DNA of 64,000 nucleotides from Tannerellaceae bacterium. GTDB lineage: Bacteria; Bacteroidota; Bacteroidia; Bacteroidales; Tannerellaceae. The stretch spans positions 1 to 64,000 of the forward strand of contig JAISWO010000015.1 in assembly GCA_031271045.1 (NCBI GenBank), written 5' to 3'. Positions 54,506 to 62,917 of this stretch are shown piece after piece (positions within the stretch are counted from its first letter, which is position 1; each line of letters starts with the position of its first letter). A program made the position numbers and the translations under genes. The notes beneath the pieces are model-generated. The model had not been told where the DNA came from and made no database searches. It was given only the letters and a program-made list of their open reading frames with translations.

Positions 54506-55588
54506 TTATCTTGCTTTTTGAATCAGCAAATAATCCAAAAGTGTGATTGCAGTCATGGATTCTACGATCGGGACTGCGCGGGGGAGGACGCAGGGATCGT
54601 GGCGGCCACGGGCTTTCAGTGTGGTTACTTCGCCAGCCACCGTTACCGTTTCCTGTTCCGTCAGCAGGGTTGCCACAGCTTTGAATGCCACGCGAAAATA
54701 GATGTCTTCGCCATTAGATATGCCTCCCTGAATCCCGCCGGAATAGTTTGTCCGGGTACGGATCATTTCTTGATCGTGGCTTTTATCGTTGTAAAAACGA
54801 TCGTTATGCTCGGAGCCTCGATAAAGCGCCGCTTCAAAGCCATCTCCGTATTCAAATCCTTTGGCGGCATTAATGGTTAGCATGGCATGAGCCAGGGCGG
54901 CCTGCAATTTGCCGAACACCGGTTCGCCTATGCCGACGGGTGTGCCCTGGATAACACAACTGATAATGCCTCCAATCGTATCACCCTGGGCTTTTACTTC
55001 CTTAATAAGGGCTTCCATTTCCAAAGCCGTTGCCGGATGCGGGCAACGCACCGGATTCGTCTCCGCCAGACTCAAATCATAATCGTTATATGAGCCTTTC
55101 AAGCGGATCGTTCCTACTTGCGACGTGTATGCGCGGATAGTGATACGATAGTCTTGCAATACGATTTTGGCAATGGCGCCCGCCACGCAACGGGCTACGG
55201 TTTCGCGTGCCGATGAACGACCGCCGCCGCGGGGATCCCTGATGCCGTATTTTTGCTGATAGGTGTAATCAGCATGTGACGGACGGTAAACCGTTTTCAA
55301 GTCATCGTAATCCGAAGAATGTTGATTTTCATTAAGCACGAGAAATCCGATCGGTGTTCCTGTCGTCTTCCCTTCGTATATACCTGAAAGGAACGTTACC
55401 TCATCGGCTTCTTTGCGCGGGGTCGTCAATCCGGATTGTCCAGGCCTGCGCCGGTTTAATTCTTTCCGGATAAAATCCATATCCAGCCAGACACCCGGCG
55501 GACAACCATCAATAACACCTCCAATGGCGCTACCATGTGATTCGCCAAAGGTTGTTAGCCGGAATACATTTCCGAAAGAGTTGAACAT
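54506..55588 (-). CDS. aroC: Chorismate synthase
   Basis: AroC converts 5-enolpyruvylshikimate 3-phosphate to chorismate with reduced FMN, the last step of the shikimate pathway. The 360-aa protein starts [28 protein letters not shown], with the catalytic His in FGESHG. It has [33 protein letters not shown] and [17 protein letters not shown] place the start at 55588; the longer track ORF runs into the FKBP gene in another frame. It lies 7 bases after the FKBP gene. Confidence 0.96.
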   Translation of the reverse strand: MFNSFGNVFRLTTFGESHGSAIGGVIDGCPPGVWLDMDFIRKELNRRRPGQSGLTTPRKEADEVTFLSGIYEGKTTGTPIGFLVLNENQHSSDYDDLKTVYRPSHADYTYQQKYGIRDPRGGGRSSARETVARCVAGAIAKIVLQDYRITIRAYTSQVGTIRLKGSYNDYDLSLAETNPVRCPHPATALEMEALIKEVKAQGDTIGGIISCVIQGTPVGIGEPVFGKLQAALAHAMLTINAAKGFEYGDGFEAALYRGSEHNDRFYNDKSHDQEMIRTRTNYSGGIQGGISNGEDIYFRVAFKAVATLLTEQETVTVAGEVTTLKARGRHDPCVLPRAVPIVESMTAITLLDYLLIQKAR

Positions 55589-55595
55589 ACAGGAG

Positions 55596-56132
55596 TCAAT
55601 GGCAGCCTTGGCACGTACCGCAATCATCATCACCACATCCGCAGCCGCCAGATGAGAGGCTTGCCAAGTCTTCCTGCGTAGGATCGTGCACATCGATCAC
55701 TTCTCCCGAAAAGTGCAAGGTCTCTCCTGCCAAAGGATGATTAAAGTCGATACATACTGTATCTCCTTTCACTTCCATGACCGAACCATTCAAGCGGTTG
55801 CCGTCTGAATCGACCATCGGAACGATATTTCCTTCTTTCACCATCTCGGCATCAAACTGTCCGTCTACTTCAAACACAGTTTTGGGTAATTCCATCAGAT
55901 ACTCCTCATTGTATTCTCCATAGGCATCGGAAGGGAATATCGTAAATTTGAACTTGTCGCCGACTTTACATCCTGCTAATTCATCTTCAAAAGCCGGGAG
56001 CATCGACCCCGTGCCGAAAAGAAAGCTCAAAGGCGCTTCCCTCGTCGCTTTTTCCATTAATTCACGCTCGTCCTCTTCTCCCACATTTAAATCATAAATC
56101 ACTGAGACAAATTTGTTTGTTGCAATCCTCAT
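55596..56132 (-). CDS. FKBP-type peptidyl-prolyl isomerase, SlyD-like
   Basis: The 178-aa protein starts [19 protein letters not shown]. The FKBP domain has an inserted chaperone flap ([25 protein letters not shown]) and [19 protein letters not shown]. The C-terminus [17 protein letters not shown] is rich in Cys and His and probably binds Ni or other metals, as in SlyD. The start at 56132 is chosen from family length; a TACTTTTG box lies upstream at 56172-56179. Confidence 0.92.
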   Translation of the reverse strand: MRIATNKFVSVIYDLNVGEEDERELMEKATREAPLSFLFGTGSMLPAFEDELAGCKVGDKFKFTIFPSDAYGEYNEEYLMELPKTVFEVDGQFDAEMVKEGNIVPMVDSDGNRLNGSVMEVKGDTVCIDFNHPLAGETLHFSGEVIDVHDPTQEDLASLSSGGCGCGDDDCGTCQGCH

Positions 56133-56171
56133 ATTGTTTTGTTTATTATTATAACTATTTATAAAAGCAAA

Positions 56172-56179
56172 CAAAAGTA
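56172..56179 (-). promoter_or_regulatory. -7 box for the FKBP-aroC operon
   Basis: The minus strand reads TACTTTTG, matching TAnnTTTG, 40 bases before the ATG at 56132. Confidence 0.45.
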
Positions 56180-56298
56180 ACGATTATTTTTGATATCGAC
56201 ACTGACCGTTCTTGCTTTGCAACCACAATCATCCGAAATGGAAGCAAGAAAGTTGAAATGATCGCCACAAATATGGTTCTATAACGAAAGAATGTGGG

Positions 56299-56411
56299 TA
56301 AAAGCAGCTTGTAATTCAACGAGGCTCCGGCAAAAGATGAGGGGTTCCCACGCGAAACGTCATAGGCCCATAAATTCGAACATGAAGCAGGTTATATAGA
56401 AGCTGCTTTTA
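56299..56411. repeat. Element bounded by a 12-bp perfect inverted repeat
   Basis: TAAAAGCAGCTT at 56299-56310 and AAGCTGCTTTTA at 56400-56411 are exact reverse complements enclosing 89 bases, in the 355-base space between the FKBP and GT2 genes. No tRNA, tmRNA or SRP pattern was recognised inside. The minus strand is open through the element without a start codon. Confidence 0.65.
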
Positions 56412-56438
56412 GGAATAATCAACATCCGGAAAGGAAAC

Positions 56439-56470
56439 TTTAGCAGACAACGGAGTTTTTGCTATCTTTG
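56439..56470 (+). promoter_or_regulatory. Promoter of the GT2/GT-C operon
   Basis: TTTAG (56439-56443), 19 bases, then TATCTTTG (56463-56470), 17 bases before the ATG at 56488. Confidence 0.65.
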
Positions 56471-56487
56471 GGGGCTATTATTAAAGA

Positions 56488-57207
56488 ATGGAAAACGATT
56501 ACAAAACATTATCAATCATTATTCCCGTTTATAATGAAGAATCGACACTGGAACACCTTCTGGAGAAAGTGATCCACTTAGAGTTGTCAAACGGGGCAGG
56601 GAAAGAAATCATTATCGTCAACGATTGCTCGCGCGACAGGAGCGAAGCCATCGCCAAGGAAGTGATCAACCGCCATCCGGACGCATCCATCAAGTATACC
56701 CGGCACGAGGTCAACTCCGGCAAAGGCATGGCCATCCGGACAGGACTACAGTTGGTGACGGGCGATTATGTCGTCATCCAGGACGCCGACCTGGAATTGG
56801 ACCCGGAAGACCTGAATCCGCTGCTGGAGTACTTAATGGCCAATGACGCCAAGGTCGTATACGGCTCGCGGTTCCTCAACTTAGAGAACACGCACCTGTC
56901 CAAGTCCTTCTACTTGGGAGGAAGGCTGGTCTCGTGGGCTACAAACATTTTGTTCTTCCAGCATCTGACCGACGAACCCACCTGCTACAAGATGTTCGAC
57001 ACCACTCTCCTGAAGTCTATCCCCCTGCGATGCACCGGTTTCGAGTTTTGCCCCGAAGTAACGGCCAAAGTATCGAAGTTAGGCTACAAGATCAAGGAAC
57101 TACCCATCCACTACTACCCACGCAGCACCCAGGAAGGCAAGAAAATAAAATGGCACGACGGCGTCGAAGCCATCTGGACGCTCCTGAAGTACCGGTTCAT
57201 CAAATAA
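56488..57207 (+). CDS. Family 2 glycosyltransferase, polyprenyl-phosphate mannose synthase-like
   Basis: The 239-aa protein is a GT-A glycosyltransferase with SIIIPVYNEESTLEHLLEKV, IIIVNDCSRDRSEAIA and the metal-binding DADLELDPEDL, followed by KVVYGSRFL. It has no membrane helices after the catalytic domain, as in soluble dolichol/polyprenyl-phosphate mannose synthases. It probably charges a lipid-phosphate carrier with a sugar, used by the GT-C-like protein two genes downstream. Confidence 0.88.
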   Translation: MENDYKTLSIIIPVYNEESTLEHLLEKVIHLELSNGAGKEIIIVNDCSRDRSEAIAKEVINRHPDASIKYTRHEVNSGKGMAIRTGLQLVTGDYVVIQDADLELDPEDLNPLLEYLMANDAKVVYGSRFLNLENTHLSKSFYLGGRLVSWATNILFFQHLTDEPTCYKMFDTTLLKSIPLRCTGFEFCPEVTAKVSKLGYKIKELPIHYYPRSTQEGKKIKWHDGVEAIWTLLKYRFIK

Positions 57208-57210
57208 ACG

Positions 57211-57810
57211 ATGGCTACAATAAAGCAGAAACATATCAAATCTATGGGAAAACATAACAGCAACAAGAACTACAAACCGAAAAGCCCGCCACAGGCTAAA
57301 CAACCACAGCAGACGGGCATCTCCCCGGCAGGTGTGGTGAAAAACATAGCGCTCGCCCTTGTAGCAGGATTTCTCCTGTCCAAATGCTTAGAAGTGCAGC
57401 AAGGATACAACTGGGCCTATCACAGTCTGCTCAAAGGCAATATGGCCACCATCCGGGCATATCCCAACCTGACGATAGAACAGAGGAACGAACAGAAATT
57501 AGGCAATGACTACGCCTACCTACAGTTCGTGAAAAACTCGACGCCCGAAGACGCCGTCATCCTTTATCCCGCCCGCGAAGACTTCTTCCCCGAAGGCATT
57601 GAAAGCCCTTTCAAGCAAGATATTGCCAACAAAACATTCGGCTTGCGCTTCCTCTATCCCCGCAAATTAGTGCTCCCTTCGGAAATGGAAACCAATCGCT
57701 ACGCCAAAGACATCACCCACGTAGCTATCGTCAACGGGCGGGGCCTCGAACGATTGAAGTACGAAATAGAGACCCCTATCGAACACGGTGTATTACCCCT
57801 TAATCGTTGA
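57211..57810 (+). CDS. Membrane-anchored protein of unknown function in a glycosyltransferase operon
   Basis: The 199-aa protein has a basic, Gln/Pro-rich N-terminus (SPPQAKQPQQ), one membrane helix (about 45-65, VVKNIALALVAGFLLSKC), and an extracytoplasmic domain with WAYHSLLKGNMATIRAYPNLTIEQRNEQKLGNDYAYLQFVKNSTPEDAVILYP. This last block resembles the periplasmic part of GT-C proteins, where such statements about addresses in a lumenal domain are common. The start may also be MGKHNSNK, eleven codons later. It starts 3 bases after the GT2 gene. Confidence 0.72.
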   Translation: MATIKQKHIKSMGKHNSNKNYKPKSPPQAKQPQQTGISPAGVVKNIALALVAGFLLSKCLEVQQGYNWAYHSLLKGNMATIRAYPNLTIEQRNEQKLGNDYAYLQFVKNSTPEDAVILYPAREDFFPEGIESPFKQDIANKTFGLRFLYPRKLVLPSEMETNRYAKDITHVAIVNGRGLERLKYEIETPIEHGVLPLNR

Positions 57811-57815
57811 TCATT

Positions 57816-59204
57816 ATGCTATACCTCGGCCTCTTTCTTACTATCGCATCAGGCTTTATCTTTATTCATTGCCTTTCGGTGAAATTTACGCTGATCGAAA
57901 AGGCAGGCTTATCCTTCCCGCTTGGGATGGCGCTCACCTGCTTCCTGATGCTGCTGCTCGACCAGGCACATATACCCTTGGCGGCAGCGCCCCTTCTGAC
58001 TACCCAGGCGTTGCTTGTAACAGGCCTGTGCGCCTTTGTCTATTTCTATCGTAAAGACGCTTTCGCATCCCTGCGGGAGCCGGCCTTGCTGCCTTCGCTG
58101 AAAGGCGCCAACTTAGTATGGCTGCTCTTTATCTTAGCCACGGCTTATGCGGAGTATATGAACTTCTCCAAATGTATGTACTTCCCGCCCTCCGACCGCG
58201 ACAGCCTGACGGCCTTCGATACGATCGGCTATATCGCAGCCCAGGAGCAGACCTTCAAAGGAATCAGCCTCTTCGATGCAAGCTATATGCCGGACATCCA
58301 CGGGCCGGCCAGCAGTATCACCTATGCCCCTTTGGTGCAGCTCAGTTATGCGTATGTCTATGCGCTGGGAGCTGCAACGTCGAAGATCATTCCCGGCCTG
58401 ATGTATCTGTGCTTCCTGGTGGCCTTTTACGGAGCCACGTTGCGGGTAGCCGGACGGACGGGAGCTGCCGTTGCTACCTTCTTTGTGCTGCTGACGCCCG
58501 AAATGCTGGGCTTCTCGTCCCTGTCGATGACGAATGTGATCCATGCCGTTTTTGCTTCCCTGAGCGTTATCTATATGTCGCTCTGGTTCCGAACCAGGGA
58601 GAAGAAAGACTTGTTGCTTTGCGGAGCTTTGCTGGGGGGGAATATCCTGTGCCGCACGGAAGGGATTGTGTTTACCGGTGCCGTCATGCTGTTGCTGTGG
58701 GTCGACGCCTTGCGGAGGAAGCAATACCGGGGCCCGGCGCTGTCGTCCCTGCTGGCTTTTGTGCCGCTGGTTGTTTGGACTCTGTACTCGAAGCTGAACG
58801 GATTGTATGCCGAGAGCATTGCCATCACTCATCCGTTCTGGGATGCAGAGAAGATAGGGACTATCTCATCCTATATGTGGTTGCTGTATACAAATACGCT
58901 GTATTACGGATGGACATTCATCGTCTTCCTGATTGCTTTCCTGGCCAACCTTTGGTTTCTGGTCAGGAAAAGAGACAGCCTGTGGCTATTGTTGGGCATC
59001 GGGTTGTCGATGCTTTTCTACATGATGGTTCTCTACCAGATTGATTACAAATGGGACACGATTCATAACGTCATGTCGTACTCATCCAAGCGCTTCCTGT
59101 TTTGCTTTATTCCGATGATCTGGTATTTCTCGCTCACGAACCATGCTGTGAGCAGTCTTTTCCGGAGGCTGGAACAGTTCTTAGTCATACGTCAGACCCG
59201 ATAA
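57816..59204 (+). CDS. Polytopic GT-C-like membrane glycosyltransferase (putative)
   Basis: The protein of about 462 aa has around ten to eleven hydrophobic segments and an acidic loop after the third helix (FPPSDRDSLTAFDTIGYIAAQEQ). This suggests a GT-C fold enzyme using a lipid-phosphate sugar. No named family is certain. The TTG at 57807 overlaps the previous stop, but the ATG at 57816 is preferred. Its 3' end overlaps the convergent M16 gene by 24 bases. Confidence 0.72.
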   Translation: MLYLGLFLTIASGFIFIHCLSVKFTLIEKAGLSFPLGMALTCFLMLLLDQAHIPLAAAPLLTTQALLVTGLCAFVYFYRKDAFASLREPALLPSLKGANLVWLLFILATAYAEYMNFSKCMYFPPSDRDSLTAFDTIGYIAAQEQTFKGISLFDASYMPDIHGPASSITYAPLVQLSYAYVYALGAATSKIIPGLMYLCFLVAFYGATLRVAGRTGAAVATFFVLLTPEMLGFSSLSMTNVIHAVFASLSVIYMSLWFRTREKKDLLLCGALLGGNILCRTEGIVFTGAVMLLLWVDALRRKQYRGPALSSLLAFVPLVVWTLYSKLNGLYAESIAITHPFWDAEKIGTISSYMWLLYTNTLYYGWTFIVFLIAFLANLWFLVRKRDSLWLLLGIGLSMLFYMMVLYQIDYKWDTIHNVMSYSSKRFLFCFIPMIWYFSLTNHAVSSLFRRLEQFLVIRQTR

Positions 59205-60404
59205 ACGGGCAGGGGCAAAGACTTCGTTGGCGACTTCGAGGATTTCGCCGGCGGAGATACGCTCTATCTTTGCAAACACTTCGGGAAGGGTTTCATAGCG
59301 GTCGTGGTGGAGGAATTGTTTACCGAGGAAGAGGAAGAGGGTTTCGCGATTATCGGCCGACAGGGCCATCTGTCCTTTCACCTGCTTTTTGAGGGCTGCT
59401 AACTGAGAGGTCGAGAGCCGGGTTTCACACACCCGGCTCAGTTCTTTGCCGACCAGGTGGAGCGCCTTGCCGACATGTTTGGCGTCTGTGCCGAAATAGA
59501 TCGAAGCCAGGCCGGTGTCCGTATAGGCGGTCAGGTTCGACTCTACGCCGTAGGTCAATCCATGTTTTTCGCGCAACGCAAGGTTCAGCCGGCTGTTCAT
59601 GCCTCCTCCCAGCAGGCTGTTGAGCAGAAAGAGGGCGATGCGCTTGCGGTCGTCTTCATACATACTGTAAGCCGTTCCACCGAGGATGAGGTGCGTTTGG
59701 TGCGTCTCCTTCGACAGGCATTTGTTTTGCGCCGGGAGCACGGGGGGCGGCGTACGGCGATGCAGGGGCACAGGGGAGCAGCTTCCGTTCCAGGCCTCTT
59801 CCGCCAGGCGGAGTATTTTCTCCGGCCGAAAGCGTCCCATCGAGAAGAAGACCATATTGCAGGGCAGGTAGAAGCGGCGGGTGAAGTCAAGCCCTGCCGC
59901 AGAGGTAAAGCTCCGGAGCGAGTCTTCGTTTCCGAGGATATTATGCCCCAGGGGATGCCCGCAGAAGAGGAGGTCTTCAAATTCGTCGAAGATCAGTTCC
60001 GAGGGATTGTCATTATAGGTTTCGATTTCGTCGCGGATGACGTTTATTTCCTTCTCTATCTCCGCAGGGGGGAAGGTGGAGCGGAAAACGATGTCGGTCA
60101 GCAGCTCGAAGGCGCGGCCGAAGTGTTCTTCCATAAAGACGGAATAGACGAAGGTATCTTCCTTGGTTGTATAGGCGTTCAGTTCTGCGCCGACAGAGTC
60201 CATGCGGTTCAGGATATGCCGGGCTTTCCGCCGGGCGGTACCTTTGAAGAGGAGATGTTCGACAAAATGCGCCAGTCCGTATTCGCCGGGATCTTCGTCG
60301 CGGGCGCCGGCGTTCACAGCAAATCCGCAGTAGGCGACCGGCGAGTCGGAAGGCAGGTGTATCAAGCGCAAGCCATTGGGGAAAGTATGTGTAAAACAGG
60401 TCAT
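59181..60404 (-). CDS. M16 family zinc peptidase (processing protease-like)
   Basis: The 407-aa metallopeptidase has the inverted zinc motif HFVEHLLFKGT (HxxEH) and the downstream Glu in EINVIRDEIETYNDNP, then the second M16 lobe (LLGGGMNSRLNLALREKHGLTYGVES). It has no signal peptide, so it is probably cytosolic. I chose MTCFTHTFPNGLR at 60404 as the start; the track start at 60443 is possible. The 3' end overlaps the GT-C-like gene from the other strand by 24 bases. Confidence 0.92.
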   Translation of the reverse strand: MTCFTHTFPNGLRLIHLPSDSPVAYCGFAVNAGARDEDPGEYGLAHFVEHLLFKGTARRKARHILNRMDSVGAELNAYTTKEDTFVYSVFMEEHFGRAFELLTDIVFRSTFPPAEIEKEINVIRDEIETYNDNPSELIFDEFEDLLFCGHPLGHNILGNEDSLRSFTSAAGLDFTRRFYLPCNMVFFSMGRFRPEKILRLAEEAWNGSCSPVPLHRRTPPPVLPAQNKCLSKETHQTHLILGGTAYSMYEDDRKRIALFLLNSLLGGGMNSRLNLALREKHGLTYGVESNLTAYTDTGLASIYFGTDAKHVGKALHLVGKELSRVCETRLSTSQLAALKKQVKGQMALSADNRETLFLFLGKQFLHHDRYETLPEVFAKIERISAGEILEVANEVFAPARLSGLTYD

Positions 60405-60458
60405 AAGGGGGAGGTTGTTTAAGTTAGGAAGATCTTCCGGCAAACGACCGGATATTTG

Positions 60459-60550
60459 CAGCCGCCCGACTGAACTTTCTCAGCCGGGCGACTGAACTTT
60501 CTCAGCCGAACGGCTGAACTTTTGCAGCCGGGCGGCTGAGAATGTTCAGC
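60459..60550. repeat. 22-bp tandem palindromic repeat (array 6)
   Basis: CAGCCG-nn-CGGCTG or close variants are centred at 60465.5, 60487.5, 60509.5 and 60531.5, exactly 22 bp apart, with AACTTTCT-type spacers. The array lies in the 172-base gap between hppA and the M16 gene. Confidence 0.92.
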
Positions 60551-60576
60551 AAAGGTCCGGCCTTCGTCAACGTGCC

Positions 60577-62781
60577 TCAACCGAAGAGGCTCCAGGCGAC
60601 GGTCAGGCCGGCCATCACGATGGCGACCATGCTCATCAGTTTGATGAGGATATTCAGGCTCGGACCGGAGGTATCTTTGAAAGGATCGCCTACGGTATCG
60701 CCCACGACGGTAGCTTTGTGCACATCGCCACCCTTGCCTCCGAAGTTGCCTTCTTCGACGTACTTCTTGGCGTTATCCCAAGCTCCTCCGGCATTGGCCA
60801 TAAAGACTGCCAGGACAAAGCCGGTGCTCAAACCGCCGATCAAGAGTCCAACAACGCCGGTCACGCCGAAGATCAGCCCCGTCAGTATCGGCGTCACAAT
60901 GGCCAGGACAGAGGGTACGATCATTTCCTTCTGGGCGCCTTTGGTGGATATTTCCACGCAACGAGCGTAATCAGGTTCTGTTTCACCGGTCAGGATACCT
61001 TTTATTTCGCGGAACTGGCGGCGTACTTCTTCCACCATGTGTCCGGCAGCACGGCCAACGGCGTTCATGGTCAGACCACAGAACACAAAGGCCATCATAG
61101 AGCCGAGGAAAATACCTACCAACACCTTGGGGTTCATCAGCGTGATGTCGTAGTAAGCCATAAAGTCGGTGAAGGTAGCCTTCGCTATTTCGACGGAGCG
61201 TTCGCCAATAACCAATGTAGTTTCTCCCAAGCGGATCAGACCGATCTTGATCTCTTCGATATAAGAAGCCAGCAAGGCCAGACCGGTCAGAGCGGCCGAG
61301 CCGATAGCAAAGCCTTTTCCTGTGGCAGCGGTTGTATTCCCTAAGGAGTCGAGGGCATCGGTACGTTTGCGTACTTCCTTGCCCAGTCCGGCCATTTCTG
61401 CGTTCCCGCCGGCATTATCGGCAATCGGGCCGTACGCATCGGTAGCCAGCGTGATACCTAAGGTGGAGAGCATACCTACGGCAGCAATCCCAATACCGTA
61501 AAGTCCTTGCGTGGTATTGCTGAAATCGAATCCGGAGGCAAAGAGGAAGGAGGCTATGATCCCTATGGCAACAGCTAATACGGGGATCGCCGTAGAGAGC
61601 ATACCCAAGCCGAGACCGGAGATAATAACGGTAGCCGGCCCGGTTTGTCCGGAGGCCGATACGCGCTGGGTAGGTTTATAAGACTGCGAGGTATAATACT
61701 CGGTGGCTTGCCCGATCACAATCCCTACCAGCAAACCGACAACCACAGAGCATCCCAGCCAGAGCCAATTTTCAACACCCAACAGATAAAGAATGGCGAA
61801 GGAGGAAACGGCAATCAGTACGGAACTGAGATTGGTTCCCGTAGACAAGGCTTTCAGCAATTGCTTGACACCGGCATCTTCCTTCGTCCGTACGGCAAAG
61901 ATGCCGATGATGGAAAGGACAATGCCCACAGCGGCAATCAGCATCGGCGCCATGATGGCTTTGTACTGAAGCTCCACATTGCCTGTCGAGGCAAAAGCGG
62001 CAGCGCCCAGGGCGGCCGTAGCCAGGATGGATCCGCAGTAGGATTCGTACAAGTCGGCACCCATACCGGCAACATCACCCACGTTGTCACCCACGTTGTC
62101 GGCAATCGTCGCCGGGTTGCGCGGATCATCTTCCGGGATACCGGCTTCTACTTTCCCTACCAGGTCAGCGCCCACGTCGGCTGCTTTCGTATAGATACCG
62201 CCTCCCACACGGGCAAAGAGCGCCTGCGTTGATGCGCCCATACCGAAGGTCAGCATGGTTGTCGTAATAATCGCCAGCTTATGCGTCGGATCGACTGCTT
62301 CGGCCGGAATCATCCAGTTCAGGAACAGATACCAGAAAGAAATATCAAACAGCCCCAGCCCTACGACCACCAGCCCCATCACGGCGCCGCTGCGGAAAGC
62401 CACCTGCAACCCCTTATTGAGCGACTTAGAAGCGGCATGAGCCGTACGGGCAGAAGCATACGTAGCCGTCTTCATCCCCAGAAAACCGGCCAGGCCCGAA
62501 AAGAACCCTCCCGTCAGGAAAGCAACAGGCACCCAGTGATTCTGCACATCGAAGCCAAAAGCCATAATGGCAAACAAGATAACCAGCACGGCAAACACCA
62601 TCGTCACCACCTTGTACTGCTGCCAGAGATACGACATAGCTCCCACCCTCACATGCGAAGCAATCTTCGCCATCAAAGGGGTTCCTTCACTCTCTTTCAT
62701 CATCTGCCTGAAGAAATACCAGGCAAAAAGCAACGCCAGAATCGACGCTGCCGGAATAAACCAAAAAATGTTTGTAATCAT
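60577..62781 (-). CDS. hppA: Membrane-bound ion-pumping pyrophosphatase
   Basis: The enzyme couples pyrophosphate hydrolysis to export of H+ and/or Na+ across the inner membrane. The 734-aa protein has about sixteen membrane helices. It contains the PPi-binding motif [41 protein letters not shown] and the C-terminal acidic motif [57 protein letters not shown], with Ala rather than Lys, marks the K+-dependent subclass. Ion choice is not decided by sequence here; related Bacteroides enzymes move Na+ and H+. Confidence 0.96.
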   Translation of the reverse strand: MITNIFWFIPAASILALLFAWYFFRQMMKESEGTPLMAKIASHVRVGAMSYLWQQYKVVTMVFAVLVILFAIMAFGFDVQNHWVPVAFLTGGFFSGLAGFLGMKTATYASARTAHAASKSLNKGLQVAFRSGAVMGLVVVGLGLFDISFWYLFLNWMIPAEAVDPTHKLAIITTTMLTFGMGASTQALFARVGGGIYTKAADVGADLVGKVEAGIPEDDPRNPATIADNVGDNVGDVAGMGADLYESYCGSILATAALGAAAFASTGNVELQYKAIMAPMLIAAVGIVLSIIGIFAVRTKEDAGVKQLLKALSTGTNLSSVLIAVSSFAILYLLGVENWLWLGCSVVVGLLVGIVIGQATEYYTSQSYKPTQRVSASGQTGPATVIISGLGLGMLSTAIPVLAVAIGIIASFLFASGFDFSNTTQGLYGIGIAAVGMLSTLGITLATDAYGPIADNAGGNAEMAGLGKEVRKRTDALDSLGNTTAATGKGFAIGSAALTGLALLASYIEEIKIGLIRLGETTLVIGERSVEIAKATFTDFMAYYDITLMNPKVLVGIFLGSMMAFVFCGLTMNAVGRAAGHMVEEVRRQFREIKGILTGETEPDYARCVEISTKGAQKEMIVPSVLAIVTPILTGLIFGVTGVVGLLIGGLSTGFVLAVFMANAGGAWDNAKKYVEEGNFGGKGGDVHKATVVGDTVGDPFKDTSGPSLNILIKLMSMVAIVMAGLTVAWSLFG

Positions 62782-62818
62782 GATAATAATAATTTGAGAT
62801 TAAAGTTCGAAAATGTTG

Positions 62819-62826
62819 CAAAAATA
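62819..62826 (-). promoter_or_regulatory. -7 box for hppA
   Basis: The minus strand reads TATTTTTG, matching TAnnTTTG, 38 bases before the ATG at 62781. Confidence 0.45.
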
Positions 62827-62917
62827 CAAGAGAAGTAAAACAATTCTTCCACTATGAGTGTTAATTAAAGAAAAAGACGCATCTTTGGAAAAGCAAACAG
62901 AAGTATTTTTACGCAAT

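Noticed and set aside
56343-56359. parS site
   Set aside because: GTTCCCACGCGAAAC resembles half of the parS consensus but has an extra base and lacks the full dyad, so it does not qualify.
56299-56411. Known structural RNA (tmRNA, SRP RNA, 6S RNA)
   Set aside because: None of the conserved motifs (tmRNA tag, SRP GGAA loop) could be found in the element.
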